Shown: one piece after another, positions 1 through 12,145 of the stretch
Position numbering within the stretch: the stretch's first letter is position 1
Layout of the letters: every line of letters begins with the position of its first letter
DNA from: Chloranthus sessilifolius
Lineage: Eukaryota; Streptophyta; Magnoliopsida; Chloranthales; Chloranthaceae
Reading direction: 5' to 3'
DNA: 64,000 nt
Assembly (NCBI GenBank): GCA_021018995.1
Contig: CM037590.1
Location: 100,255,097-100,319,096 of the forward strand
Notes under the pieces: model-generated
Seen by the model: the letters and a program-made list of their open reading frames with translations, nothing else
The model's database searches: none
Told to the model about the DNA's origin: nothing
Translations under genes and position numbers: made by a program

Positions 1-152
1 AGCACGATTCTCCTCTCACTAGTAGCCTTAGATCTGATGAATTGCACACAAACTACTGAAAAACAACACAACTTACAAATGTAGTTAGTAAAATCAAACA
101 AAAAACTACAAATCTATGATCAAAACTTAGATCTATCAATTTCTAAACTGCC
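1..152 (-). other. Start of internal region of an LTR retrotransposon (element continues left of window)
   Basis: This stretch follows the primer-binding site at 153-170 on the minus strand, so it should be the first internal bases of an element whose body lies left of the window. No ORF is visible. The assignment rests on position next to the LTR end and primer site. Confidence 0.5.
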
Positions 153-170
153 TCCCCGGCAGCGGCACCA
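153..170 (-). other. Primer-binding site of minus-strand LTR retrotransposon
   Basis: On the minus strand the sequence reads TGGTGCCGCTGCCGGGGA, a few bases after the LTR end CCCCAACA. It closely resembles the TGGCGCCGTTGCCGGGGA site common in plant Ty3/gypsy elements, usually assigned to tRNA-Asp; that tRNA assignment is family knowledge and was not checked here. Confidence 0.7.
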
Positions 171-1322
171 AAAACTTGTTGGGGAATTTCAGTGTGCTGA
201 TTTATTGTGTAATGATAAAAGCACAATAAAATCAAAATAAAATAGAGAATGAATTCAGCACATCGAAAATATCCTAGACCTGTAAGATACAGGGTCCTTT
301 GTAGCAAGTTTTAATAAGTAAGAGTTTGTCGCACAGGGAGTAGTGATCTAAACCTAGAAGAAGTATAGTAGACCTCCAGATCTGGCTATAGATCTGGCAA
401 ATCTATGAAAACAGGGAAAAGAAAGTGAGTTTTTCTGTATCACTAGATCTAATTCTACAAAACTGAAATGAAACTAAACTAAAAGATGGAGGAAGATGGA
501 TGGACAAATAAAGATCAAATGGTGAGAAATAGGCAGCCAGGACCTGGTTTTTTTATTGCAAAACAGATCAAGATCTGAGGATATGCAACCATCCCTCAAC
601 TGGCTATAAGCACAGCTGCAAGGTATAAACTCCAGTCCAAATCGCAGGATCCTCCTGGTCTTAAGGCTATGATCTGTCCACTTTAATGGTCACAGACCAT
701 CCTATAGACTTTATCGAATCCATAGATTGTAGCAGACGAATCCAATTGGAACCCGAGCTTGGACTCATCTTAAGGTTATGATCTATCCACTTTAATGGTC
801 ACAGACCATCCAAGGGATCTCCTCCAAAGCCAAACCATCAATCAAAATAATTAAAACCACTACAATTGCTACAATTCTAAGGTCACAGACTCAAGGAATC
901 ACAAGGATGTCAAACCCAGGGAGATCGGGTGGTATCCAAGATGTCTACCAGTTAAGTGGGTGAGCTGATTAACAAACTCCTCTACACAGATCCGATCGAT
1001 CACCTAATGGGACCACAAGATCTTTAGATCTAACTAAGCTTTAAAACCGACAATTTATTGCTTCATACAAAACCACTTACAATAAACTTGTTCCTAGATC
1101 TATAGTCTGTGCATTGATTCACATTTCTTCATGCCGAAATTACAATTACAAACCAGATCTGAGCTACTATCTAGATCTAATCCAACATGCTAGATTAGAG
1201 AGAGAAGGGGAAAGAGAAAAAAGAAAATAAAAACCTAAACTAAACCTAAATGAGCCAAGGAGAACTCAGGCTATTCCCTTGTTCCTACTTTCCTTGCTAA
1301 AGAAAAACAGTAAAAAGATAGG

Positions 1323-1330
1323 TATTTATA
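1323..1330 (-). promoter_or_regulatory. Candidate TATA box of LTR A
   Basis: The minus strand shows TATAAATA, preceded about 35-45 bases upstream by CTGATTGGCT (a CCAAT-box core). LTR B has CTGATTGGCT followed by TATATAAG in the same order, so the promoter layout is shared by both copies. Confidence 0.5.
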
Positions 1331-1632
1331 CATATGCATTGATCCTTGTGCCTTGGGTTTCAGCCAATCAGAGAGCAGAGATGGATCCCTTCTGTTGTGC
1401 TTCAGTTGCATTCCCGCCAAAAATTAGCTCCTACCCATGTGCAGCATATTATGTTCATTGGAGTTCCCAATTTGCCCTTGTTTAGCAACAAATACTCAGC
1501 TACTCAACTATATACTTGATGTCCACAAAGTGGACCCAAGCTGCCCCTTTTTCCAGTTGCACACCTCAAGTCGTCGCCCACACAATAATCATCCTCACTG
1601 TCCAAAAAATAGGTTCTAATTTGCAGTCCAAA

Positions 1633-3081
1633 GAACCCTTCGACAGGTTGCAATGGGATGCTGAAACGAGAAGTATATATATATATATAACTACAGCTGC
1701 GTTTAAGACGCCAGGTGTGAGGGGTTTTTCGAGAATTCGATGGTTGGATAGGATCTTGACTGCATCTCGACAGGTTTGGGGCAAGCTGGAGGTTGGGCTT
1801 TCCAATAGGTTGAGATATCTAGGCGGTCAAAGGCTGCTATGGTCTGGTTTTTCAACTAATGCAAGAAGCCTATATATATAAATGCATATGCAGCTGCACA
1901 TAAGATGCCAGATTTGAGGGGCTTTTTGAGAAATCGACCGTTGGATAAGATCTTAACTGAACATCGGCCGATTGAAGAAAGTCGGAGGTTGGACATCCCA
2001 ACGGATTGAGATATCTAGGCAGTCAACGGGCTTTATGGGCTGGATTGCAGCTGAAACTTGCATGCAGGTTTGCTAGAAGGCTACTACTGTTTGTAGTATT
2101 CGATAGGTTTGAAGGTGGGGCTGCAGCTGCTTTTAATTGAGCCAATCGATAGGTTGAAGATGGCTGGGGAGGATCCTTTCGATAGGATTGAAGGCTTTGC
2201 ATGGAGAAGCTGTCAATAATTTGGAGTTTTAACTAGTCGACAGGTTGGAGGATAGGGCTGCAACTCAAGCTATCGAGAGGATGAATGTTTGGGAGCTAGG
2301 AGTGCTCGACAGGTTTAAAGCATTGAAGGCTACACTCTTCGACAGGTTGGCTGGAGGTTTTAGCTGCACTATTCGATAGGTTGCAGCTGGTGAGGAGCTC
2401 CACTTCGATAGGATCATACTGAAGTTCTGTAGTATTCGATGGTTGGATAGCTGCTGCAATTCGATAGGTTACTGTTTTGAGCAAAGAACCATTCGACAGG
2501 ATGAAGTTTCAGCTACCTAAACCAATGGACAGGATCATTCCAGCATTTTGATAGGTTCCATGGGCAGCTTCTACTTGCTTTCGACAGGTTTGGTTTGACA
2601 TGATAGCCTGCTGATCGAGAGGTTTAGTGAGGGGTGCAACCTGTTAGTCGATAGGTTCTGAAATGGGAGCTTCGAGACGATGCATAGGAGATGGAGCACA
2701 AGGTCTCATGAGGATCTGCAGCTATTTGTTGAGCCAATCGATAGGATCTAATGATAGGGAGCTGCTGCTGCCAATAAACCATTCAATCGATCCTGCACCA
2801 GCACTTGATAGGATCAGGCTCCCAATCGGCAAGCTGCTGCTCCCACGCCTCGGCTCTTGACAGGTTCCATTGCTGCTTGGCTTGAGTCCCCATCCTGCTG
2901 CACACATGGCTGCTGTATATTCCAACTGCTCCTTCATTTTCCGACAAGCGCAGCTGCAGGAGCTGCTCAAGCAAATTTTTCTGTTGTTGGTTTGACAAGT
3001 TGAAGGGTGCAACTGCAAAGGAGCTGAAGAGTATCCACTCGAGAGGTCGATGGACTGCTGGTGCAACTTGACAGGTGGCTT
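1633..3081 (+). repeat. Array of TCGAYAGGWT motifs inside LTR A
   Basis: About two dozen copies of TCGACAGGTT, TCGATAGGTT, TCGAGAGGTT and close variants recur, mostly 25-60 bases apart and mostly in one orientation. Examples lie near 1640, 1767, 2099, 2146, 2238, 2307, 2338, 2373, 2461, 2492, 2581, 2649 and 2738. Spacer sequence is not conserved, so this is a motif array and not a simple tandem repeat. The motif is half of the palindrome AACCTGTCGACAGGTT, seen nearly whole in LTR B. Confidence 0.8.
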
Positions 3082-3325
3082 CTGATGCTGAAACCAAGTG
3101 CACTTCCATTTACTAGGTGTGCTGACCCAGCCATTTAATGTGCACAAGGTCCATTGCTGAAGCTCTTCTTTAGCTCAAATGCTCGAGCATATTGCTGCGG
3201 CAACTATTTTACTTTCTCATCTACTGGCCATCGCACCATTCCATTCCTTTCTCATTCAAAGTAGTTGCTTGATTCCAAAATTCCTCTAAATGGCAATTTT
3301 TAATGGAAAACTGCACTAAGGATGT

Positions 3326-3381
3326 CACTACAAAAATTACCGGATACGCCGACGGCTGACATTAATATTGCGTCGGCGTAG
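3326..3381 (+). repeat. Left terminal inverted repeat and subterminal repeats of the CACTA element
   Basis: CACTACAAAAAT is followed by TACGCCGACGGC and, about 25 bases on, GCGTCGGCGTA, an inverted pair. In CACTA elements such subterminal motifs are usually the binding sites of the element's own protein; that role is family knowledge. Confidence 0.8.
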
Positions 3382-3386
3382 GGGCA

Positions 3387-3500
3387 GATTTGGGCCACCC
3401 CTCGACAGCTAACCCGCCCCTCCACTTAAGCCCACAACCGATTGATTTGGGCCACCCCTCGACAGCTAACCCGCCCCTCCACTTAAGCCCACAACCGATC
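3387..3500 (+). repeat. 57-bp direct tandem duplication upstream of the CACTA promoter
   Basis: The unit starting GATTTGGGCCACCCCTCGAC occurs twice head to tail (3387-3443, 3444-3500) with almost no change. It lies just upstream of the CCAAT and TATA motifs and contains CTCGACAGCTAACC. Confidence 0.9.
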
Positions 3501-3519
3501 CAATCAGCCCCTATATAAG
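3501..3519 (+). promoter_or_regulatory. Candidate CCAAT and TATA promoter of the CACTA genes
   Basis: CCAATC is followed within ten bases by TATATAAG. Downstream, 3540-3716 is a CT-rich leader with duplicated CTCTCGCTCAAACCCTA segments. It ends in ATCAG|GTATTT, a plausible first splice donor at 3717, so it looks like a non-coding first exon. From 3717 to about 5868 I see only intron-like AT-rich DNA and a TTTTTG simple repeat near 3797-3870. Confidence 0.55.
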
Positions 3520-5868
3520 CATTTTTTTTCCTTCTTCATTCTCCTTCTCCCGAACTCAAACCTTCTCCCATCTCCCTTCTCCCCTCATTCCCTCTCGCTC
3601 AAACCCTAGATCTCCCTCATTCCCTCTCGCTCAAACCCTAAATCAAGAGATTTCTAAGGCGATCATCAAGAGGATAGACCTCTGCAACTTCATCCGATCA
3701 AAGCCCCTATTAATCAGGTATTTTGGGGGTTTCGTCTCCATTTTTTGCTTCTTTTCCACATGCAAAAGCTCCTATTTATACAGGAAGTTGATCGATTTTT
3801 GTTTTTGTTTTTGTTTTGCTTGTTTTTGTTTTTGTTTTGCTTTTGTTTTGCTTGTGTTTTGCTTGTGTTTGGTGGCCTTACTACCGTTCAAATGGTCAAG
3901 CATTGGGAGAAACACAGCTATATATGTATGAGCACACAAATAAGTAAACGTTTAATTTTGACCTTTCACTGATTTGTTTTTGAAAAATATCTGCACATTT
4001 ATTCGGGTTTGAGATTTGTAGGAGTGCACTAGGTTGGATCAAATGAGGGATCAAGCGACTCAACTGCATCCTTGATGCGGTTTGGGTTGATTTCCGACCC
4101 TCTTGGTTGGGTTGGAATTCTGTTTTTATTAAAGCGTGATGCCTTGAGTTGAGTTTTCTTCAACTGATTCCACCAACCCAATAGATTCAAATTTCATACC
4201 TTTTATTTAAGGACCCGATTCTCCTGATTGTCATTTAAAATGGTGTTTAAATGAACTTACACTATCGATGATTTAAGATGTGATCGATGGAGTAAGATAT
4301 GGGGGATATGTACCTCGAAATAATAGATCATGGATTGAAGTGCAACAAGCCCAAAAATGGTGTTTTAAGGAGATGTAAATCATCAGAGCTATCAACTATA
4401 ATATCAACCATTACTTTTAATTTTAATGGCTAATGTTAAAGTTCATTATTCAGCTCGATTATAGGCATATGTGTCTTTGGGCTGAGATATGTTCCAATGA
4501 GGGATTGCCATTTGGACAATTTAGATTGGACAATTTAGATTTGTAGGGGCTGTTGAATATAATTTTCAAAATTTGATCGTGCTACTGTGGTTTTGTTTGG
4601 AATGTATTGACTGTTGTATTGTGGACTATCATTAGATAGTTCTATTTCAGATTTATTTGCTTCCAAGTGGCATTATCTGAGAAGCCTATAAATAGTGATT
4701 GTTTGTTCTGCATATAGTTGTCATATTTGGAATTTGATAAAAGGGAGATAGTTGTAGAATACTTAGATACTTGCTCTGTCTGATCAGCTATAAATATACC
4801 CATTTACACTTACAATATGCATGTTTCAGTAGTGCCACACTTGCTCTTGAGCCCAATAGTTCTTGCTTACCATAAACATACCACATGTGCATGTTCTTGC
4901 CAACCAACTCTACATTATTCCTTACCCTTTTTTTATAGAGAATGAAACATGAAGAAACAAAGTTACTTTTCTGGGTATTTGGTGAAAACAAGTGGTTTTA
5001 AATTTTTTATTTTAATTTGTATTGAGTTTTGAAGTTGCGAATTAGTAGGAGTGGCGGTAAAAGAGGGTAGTAAAATGTCTAGTTCTCATTTAAACGCTTT
5101 TTCTCTGGGTAAAAAATACTGCCAAATGTACTTGGAAGAGGTGAAGGACCTACCATTTTCCTAGTATTTGGTTAGTGGATTGCTCTTGATGATCTTCTAA
5201 ACAAAGAAAACCCCCTTAGCCAATTTCTTTTGCACATTATTTCCTTTGTTTTTCTACTTATTAAATAATAATAAGGAAACAGAAAAAAATGTACTGAGTT
5301 GAATATATACTCAGATTGGCATGTTGGGTCTTGAAATATTTTTATTAGACTAGAAGATACCAAAGCTGAAGAGGGTTAGAGTTGGAAAATATTGTAGAAT
5401 TCATTTATGTATTATTGGTCGGGGTTGGTCATTGCTAATCAAAACCTTGGTCATACTTAGTCGAAAACACGCTCAAAGATATCAAAGTTGGCCAGCAGGA
5501 AATCTTGAGAGGATATAGCACTCCAAGGATGCTTTAAAGGTTGATATCTGGTATTGCAAGAGTTATATCATAGGTATTTTTATTTGCTATTGTGCATTTA
5601 TATGTTTGTTAACATGAGATTCATTGCATTTCTTCTCTTCTTTTGCACTTATATTAAGTTTTTCTGACAGCTGCTTCTCATACCTATATCATAGGTATGT
5701 CTATTACTTATTTTGTCGACCCTCCTTGTGATTGATAAAGTTGAATCATAGTGTTTGATCGTATTAGTATCACTAGTCTTTCTCACTTTCTCTCACTTTC
5801 TCATACTAGTCTCACGAGCTCAGCTCAAATAATCAATCTCTATTTTCAAAGCTTCTTGCATAGACATT

Positions 5869-8668
5869 ATGGATAAAAGCTGGATGCAGAAGCCTCGGTA
5901 AGCATTTTTTATTACGACTAATTAATATTCCTAAATAGCTAGTATTTTGATGAAGTGATGAAAGTAATGACTTTTTGAAATATGTTGCTATAATAGAAAC
6001 ACTGAAGCATACTATGATGGGGCAAGAGATTTCATTAAATTTGCTGACTCTCGTGGAGCAGTTTATGATGGAAGGTTAAAATGCCCCTGTATCAAATGTT
6101 GCAACGCGTCTACTATCAAGGCGTGAAGACAACATATGATCATATCATATGCGCGGAATTGGGAAGAGCTACACTACGTGGTTTTTCATGGGGAAAATAA
6201 CCGTCCATCGAGTTTACGAGATGAACCATTGGTGATGTAGTTGAAGAAGATGATGATACAACTGATGATATGAGGAGCATGTTACATGATTTGTGTGGGG
6301 TTCCGAGTGAAGAAGAAATTCATGATAGTCCGAGACAAGGCACAGTGAGTTCATTGGATGACAATACTGCTAGATTTTTTAAATTGGCCGATGATGTGGA
6401 GTTGGCCCTCTACACGGGTGTAAACATACAAAATTATCTTTTATCGTAAGACTATGGCATATCAAGTGCCTTTGTGGATGGAGCAACAAATCCTTCTCAA
6501 TGTTACTTGACTTGTTAAGAGGTGCTCCTGAAGGATCGAAACTTCGGATAATTTTACACAAAGTAAAAAGATAGTTACGGACTTGGGACTCGATAATAAA
6601 ATTGATGCTTGTCCAAATAATTGTATGTTGTACTATAAAGAATCGATTGACAAAAGTGCGACATTTGTGGAACATCACGTTGGAAGATGCATGAGAACTA
6701 CGCTCGATGATACAAAAAGAAGACTCAAAAATTTTACGCTATTTCCCATTGAAACCACGTCTTGAGATTGTACATGTCATCTAGAATTGCTACGATATGA
6801 TATGGCATGACGCGTGAAGCGTTAAAGATGGTGTTTTAAGGCATCCGTGATTCTCAAGCACGGAAGCATTTGGACCAGACTTTATCCTACGTTTAAAGAA
6901 GACCCTCGAAATATTAGACTTGGGTTATGGCGATGGATTTAACCCTTCGAACAATGACTATCACTCATAGCACATGGCCCGTGGTACTTTTTCATACAAC
7001 TTACCACCATGGTTATGTATGAAACAACCGAGCATTATTTTATCGACTATATACGGGTCCAAAAGTCCCGGAAATAATATTGAGCGTCTATTTGAGGCCA
7101 TTGATTGATGAGTTGAAGGATTTATGGTTAGATGGGGTGGAGACATATGATGCTTTGAAGAAAGAGATGTTCGTTCTCCGTGCTGCGTTGCTTTGGACAA
7201 TCAGCGATTTTCCTGGCTATGCCATGTTATGCAGTTGGAGTACTAAAGGAAAGAAAGCTTGTCCTTCATGCCATAAAAATACATGTAGTCAAAGGTTGAG
7301 ATACGGAAAGAAAGAATGTTATATGGGCCGATTTCTACCGATGGATCACAAATTTCGAAGTCAAACAAAGACATTCAATGGGAAACCCGAGTATGAAGTT
7401 GCTCCAAAACCGATGTCCGGAACAGAAGTCTTGAATGAGGTAAACAAATTTGTACATAAGCCTATTCTTAGAGAAGAGCATAATTGGAGAAAAAAGAGCA
7501 TATTCTTTGAGTTGCCTTATTGGGAGCACAATCTCCTAAGACACAATCTCGATGTGATGCATATTGAAAAAAATATTTGTGATAATGTGCTCTTCACGCT
7601 TTTGGACATTGATGGAAAAAGTAAGGATGGGATAAATGCGAGAAAAGACTTGGCTGAGATGGGATTGAGGAAAGAGTTGCATCCACAACAAATAGATTCA
7701 AACAAATTCAAATTACCAGCTTCAATTTACAATTTGGATAGACATGGAAAAGAACTGTTTTGCAGAGTCCTTAAGAATATGAAGATTCGGATGGTTTCTC
7801 GTCCTAATATCTCAAGTCGTGTCAATGTCAAAGAAGCGAAAAGATAATGGATTGCAAAGCCATGACTCACACACCATATTACAATATTTTTTGCCTATGT
7901 GTATTAGACATATCTTACCAAAGTATGTGGCGAGGACTTTAATAGACTTGAGCACATTCTTTCACGAATTATGTTCGAGAGTTTGTCGAACTGACGATTT
8001 GATCCGCCTCGAGAAGAACATAGCACTGACACTTTGCCATTTTGAGCGGATCTTCCCTTTGCTTTTTGACATCATGGTGCACATGTCGATACACTTGGCA
8101 TCGATGCATTACTTGGTGGACCATGCACTATCGATGGATGTATCCCATTGAGAGGTTTGTATTGATGCCTTGTCACTTTTCAATTAAACATGAGAGAATA
8201 TTAATGTGTTTGAACACAAAACTTAAGTTGTAAATCGGTACTTGTTCACTTTAAAGTCGTATATGTAATAGGGCTCAACTTTGAGGGGTCCATTGCAGAA
8301 GCCTATTTGGCGGATGAATGTCTCACATTTTGCTCTCGATACTTGCACAATGTTGAGTCAAAGCTAAACCGACCAAAAGAAGTGATGAGGAAACATCAAT
8401 GAGAAGCGCCAAAGTGTTCAATCTTACCGATTTGGAATGGACACAGGCTCATCGTTATGTCCTCTACAATAATGTTAACGTCACAAGATATATAGAGTAT
8501 AAAGCGTTAACAAAAATTCCTATTATATTTAGAGAGTTGATTTATTCAATTGTTTTAATATATGAATCCTTTTATGTAGGGATCATAAAAGAGTAATTCG
8601 ACACAAGTTACATCGAAAACGCCCACGCCCGCATGATATAGAGAAAGAACACGAAAGGCATTTCATCT
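5869..8668 (+). pseudogene. CACTA TNP2-like transposase (TNPD type), decayed
   Basis: A first exon encodes MDKSWMQKPR and ends at a GTAAGC donor. After an intron, NTEAYYDGARDFIKFADSRG and CPCIKCC (about 6000-6125) match the transposase-associated N-terminal domain. The pieces around 6410-6765 match the start of the Transposase_21 domain but change frame and contain stops; 'DACPNNCMLYYKES' is clear at 6600-6650. The best preserved block is 7080-7847. Further pieces at 8040-8150 (FDIMVHMSIHLASMHYLVDH) and 8281-8380 (FEGSIAEAYLADECLTFC) match the DUF4218 region that usually follows. In an active element this protein cuts the transposon ends. Multiple frameshifts make it a pseudogene. Confidence 0.85.
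7080..7847 (+). CDS. Open central block of CACTA transposase (Transposase_21 family)
   Basis: This 255-residue open block is the longest intact part of the transposase. It shows YLRPLIDELKDLW, LLWTISDFPGYAMLCSW and STKGKKACPSCHKNT near the start. These are characteristic of TNP2-like transposases, where the CPxC..K..T segment follows the 'WSTKGK' motif. LDVMHIEKNICDNV at about residue 155 is another hallmark. The stretch upstream encodes the expected preceding residues in other frames, so the ATG or TTG at the block's edge is not a true start. It belongs to the larger decayed gene. Confidence 0.85.
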   Translation: MSVYLRPLIDELKDLWLDGVETYDALKKEMFVLRAALLWTISDFPGYAMLCSWSTKGKKACPSCHKNTCSQRLRYGKKECYMGRFLPMDHKFRSQTKTFNGKPEYEVAPKPMSGTEVLNEVNKFVHKPILREEHNWRKKSIFFELPYWEHNLLRHNLDVMHIEKNICDNVLFTLLDIDGKSKDGINARKDLAEMGLRKELHPQQIDSNKFKLPASIYNLDRHGKELFCRVLKNMKIRMVSRPNISSRVNVKEAKR

Positions 8669-9937
8669 ATTGGATTAAGGATCGTGTATGTAACTATATA
8701 TTTCTAAAATCATCTTCAATATAGCTCATTTTTTCTCATGATTAATACTTTCTACCCTATTCTTAATAGATACGAGATGAAATGAAAGGTTGAATTTAGT
8801 CGGTAGGGATGGGCATTGGCAAAACTCTAAAACAAAGGTAGGATGACGGTTCTCAACATATTAAATTTTTATACATTCAAACTTATTATAAATATATATA
8901 ATAGAAATTAATTTTTTTCCAGAAAATGGTTGAAATAAATAAAGTCAACCGAGAAAAAAAGACGATGCATCATACAACAGGGCGGAAAAGTTTCCCTTCA
9001 ATTATTGCATCAGAAGTAAGTGAATTTATATTATTTTCTGATTAATCGTACTTTGTATATTTTATAATTATTATATACTTTCTTCTTCATCTTATTATAT
9101 GAAATCATATTAATATCGATGTTTATTTTTAATTTTCTGAGACTTAGGAGGATGGTGTAGAACCTAGTCGCGCCAATATATTCAAAATTGCATATACGCA
9201 CAAGGATGGTACACCATCAAATAGTGTGGTCGCGGATGCATTGGTAAAATTTATAATAATTTTTAATTACAGGTCATGTTTTATTTCTTAAAATAAAATA
9301 TATTATTAATTATTACAGGAGAAAATAAATAGACAACAAGAGAAACAACTAGAGGGATCCAAAGACCCCCCCGGTCGTGAAGATGTCCTCTCTCAGGTTT
9401 TTGGAGAGGATCGACCTGGCCGATGTCGCATCCTTGGAGTGGGACCAACTCCATCACGAGAATGGGGGGGCAAATCCAACCATCAAATGTCAAAACAAGG
9501 GGAGATGGCTTGTTTGAGAAGCAAGATAGCAGAATTGGAAGAAAAAGAGAAAGAAAGAAATAGAGAAATGCAAGAAAGAATTAGAGAGATGCAAGAAAGA
9601 GACATAGAAAGAGATAGAAAGATGGAAGAATCACTACACAAGCACGATGAGCGAATAGAAGAATTGAAGAGAATGTTCCTCGCTTCACAAAGATAGATAT
9701 CGAAGGTAATTGATTTACCTTTTTTATATGTTACATTCTTTCTTCAATAGTAGTTTAATAGCATTCTCAGGAAATATACATTTATAGGGTAAAGGTAGCT
9801 TGTTACCATGGAGCAGGTAACTTGGTTGGTCCTACACTAATTTTCAGCCACGTGGCACCATTCTCATGATCGGATGCCATGGATAGGGCTGACTTGATGA
9901 TCACAATTATTTTGTGAAAAAAATTAAAATGAAAATA

Positions 9938-10034
9938 TAAAATCATGTGGTCAAAGAGTCAATTGCACGTAATATGAATGGTAAAACAAAATCATTCATT
10001 TTACGCAAATGGCTCTTTTGACCGCATGATTTTA
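9938..10034. repeat. 97-bp hairpin within CACTA intron
   Basis: Two arms of about 43 bases, one beginning TAAAATCATGTGGTCAAAGA and its near-complement ending TTTGACCGCATGATTTTA, flank an 11-base loop. It sits in the intron before the last coiled-coil exon and could be a small MITE or inverted duplication. No clear target duplication was found. Confidence 0.75.
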
Positions 10035-10035
10035 T

Positions 10036-10066
10036 ACACACACACACGCGTGTATATATATATGTC
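10036..10066. repeat. AC/TA microsatellite
   Basis: A short CACACACAC run passes through CGCGTG into TATATATATATG directly beside the hairpin. Confidence 0.8.
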
Positions 10067-11392
10067 CTTTTCTGCTCTTCGTAATCCTAATTTATTACAT
10101 GCAGGAGATTTTAGAGCTCAAAAAGTCGCTCAATGTTGAAGTGGAGCAATTACGATCAGTAAGACCATTAAACACTCTCTAACTTTTTCAATTATATATG
10201 TTGAAGTGGAGCAATGTTGAAGTTGTTGGTTTTGCTTGAATTTTATACATAAAATCAAATTTGAGTGACGGAGTTGGGGACAGACCTTTTTATGAATTTC
10301 CATTTCTTCTTTTCATCACTTCACCATGGTTTATCAATTATGTTTATCTCAATGCTTTTGCAGGTTTTCTGAATTATGGTAGAAATAGAATTTGATGCAA
10401 TCTTAGAGCTAGACGATACCCACGAGCACCACATGGCACCAAAATAGTGTAATATAATACTGTGCAACTATTTGATTAAAGATTGTATTTGCGTCTGTAA
10501 GCTTGTTTGTGATTTCATCATAGTTTTAAAAAAAGGGGCGTATAGATGTGTCTTGCTGCGAGTTTATCTGGGAAACATACTGTTTTTTTTATAAGGCGAA
10601 ACATACTTCTGATCAAGCATTTCTCTCGTTCTTTTGAATTTGAAGGTCAAGGGATAGAAAGCATTCATGTTTGTGACATCAAATTCTAAAGAGAGGTTCT
10701 GTTATGACTACACCTTTAAACAGATCATCCTATAGATGATTTAGATCTTCAGTAATTGAATGTTAAGCTCATTTTAGTTCAATATATGAATTTAGATCCA
10801 TTTTCTGCGTCTTTGTCACCGTTGATGGTCCCTAAAGACATAGGATGGTGGTGGAGACATGCCATGATGGGTATGCATATATATAGATTATAAATTAAGG
10901 TGTGAGGTTTCATGGTAAGCAATATGAGAGAGATAGAGAAGAGAGGAGAGGGAGAGCCTTGTACTCCATCAATGGAGGCAGGGTCGTTCCTTGTTCTACA
11001 TAATCATCTTACTCTCAAATTTTACTCTTTCTATGCATGCACATATATGTGTAGCACTAGCAATAGCGCTGGTTCTGGATCTGTTGTTTCTACTAGATCA
11101 GTTGGTTCATAGAATATTTTCAAGAACCATTGGGCTACAGGCCCAATCCCTAAACAAATAAATAAATAATATTAATGGTTGGTTACCATCAATTTCCATG
11201 TGGGAAAAGGTTCTTACCTTCTTAGTTTGTTTAATCTGTAGCTGATGTAGGGCCGTGAGACTAAAAAACATCAATGACAACTGATGCTTGCTTCCGTATG
11301 TGCCATCAAATTGACATCTAAGAACGAGGGTTCTATTTAGAAAATGATATGAGAAGGGGAGTTATACAGAAATTGAACGAGGGTTCATTGGT

Positions 11393-11520
11393 TATTATTG
11401 AGTTTAGTTCCACATTGGACAATCATAGCCTTATCTCTCCTCTTATAAGATCCAAGGCCTCTCCACTTATTGCCAATTGGTTTTGAGTTTTGAGTTTTGA
11501 GTTGTATGTTCAAATTTATC
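11393..11520 (+). repeat. Possible LTR or TRIM fragment inside the CACTA element
   Basis: TTCCACATTGGACAATC, CTTATAAGATCC and TTGCCAATTGGTTTTGAG occur in the order commonly seen in short plant copia/TRIM LTRs ('cacatcgg ... ccaattggttttgag'). No partner LTR or target duplication was found, so this is a weak call. Apart from it and the microsatellites, 10376-12145 holds no supportable gene. Confidence 0.3.
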
Positions 11521-11895
11521 AATTACTTACATGTTGTTACAAACAATAGTTTTAAAAATCATGACTGCATGCTTCACAGGTACACAGATCAAATTTTGGT
11601 CGTTTTGCAGCTAATATGGATTCAGACCCTTGTCCTGGAAACGTGAAGTTGTTGATAGAAGTTGCCGAGGAGATGTTAAAATAGAAGACCGTCAAATCAG
11701 TTCTCTTGGTTGTTATGCAACCTATTTTACCTTCTTATAGAGACGAATCAAAGACCAAATATCCAAATGGTAATCATCTACTTATCTTTCAATGGGTGCT
11801 ATAACTTATCTTTGTGCACTCTGTTACATCAATTGGTAAAATAAATGAGAAAAGTACCAAATTAGGACCCGTACCTGTGTTTGTGTTTTTGTGTG

Positions 11896-11978
11896 TATGT
11901 GTATATATATATATATATATACACAAAGCAATGTATTCAATTCATGTATGTGTGTGTATATATATATATATATATAAT
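11896..11978. repeat. GT/TA microsatellites
   Basis: Two runs of alternating TA, each preceded by TGTGTGTGTATATA-like sequence, about 50 bases apart. The ORFs across them are low-complexity artefacts. Confidence 0.85.
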
Positions 11979-12145
11979 TGTGTACCCCCAAATAGAAAAA
12001 CCAAAAAAAAAAAAATGGGCGCTAATAAATCTGCGTCTGACCCTCCCCCAAAAAATAAAATTTGCAAAAAAAAAAAGTCCTACGATGATCGATGCAGATG
12101 ATATTTAATATAATTTTTTTAAAAAAAAATTAATTTTTTAAAACA

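Larger units (their letters stand above)
177..3325 (-). repeat. LTR A, main part (split by the CACTA insertion)
   Basis: Read on the minus strand, the LTR begins TGTTAAGC at 12536, is cut by a CACTA element, resumes at 3325 and ends CCCCAACA at 177. The ends form the inverted TGTT...AACA expected of LTRs. Without the insertion it is about 3.26 kb. Parts match the plus-strand LTR B: for example minus 280-400 and plus 16760-16900 share the 'AGCCAGATCTGGAG' segment and a stretch resembling 'ACAAACTCTTACTTATTAAAACTTGCT'-type sequence. It holds a TATA box near 1327 and a long motif array. No gene is seen. Confidence 0.75.
8926..10375 (+). pseudogene. Second CACTA gene, Ptta/En/Spm-type (Transposase_24-like), C-terminal exons
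   Basis: Exons can be traced by splice signals. At 8926-9015 the exon encodes NREKKTMHHTTGRKSF and ends at GTAAGT. At 9148-9243 it encodes NIFKIAYTHKDGTPS. The exon 9319-9696 carries PGRCRILGVGPTPSRE followed by a highly charged coiled coil rich in Glu, Arg and Lys. The exon 10105-10158 encodes EILELKKSLNVEVEQLRS. The order TMHHTTG, THKDG, G.GPTPS, coiled coil is typical of the plant Ptta/En/Spm transposase family. A TAG at 9694-9696 comes before the last coiled-coil exon, so the gene is probably broken there. It lies about 260 bases after the transposase remains. Confidence 0.75.

Noticed and set aside
2722-3147. Open frames of 141 and 108 codons in LTR A
   Set aside because: They follow from the TCGAYAGGTT array and Ser-rich chance translation; the LTR is otherwise non-coding.
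3745-3972. Possible small membrane protein (FLFLFLFCLFLFLF)
   Set aside because: It is a translation of a TTTTTG simple repeat in the CACTA leader intron.
11814-12108. Open frames with IYIYIYI
   Set aside because: TA microsatellite artefact.
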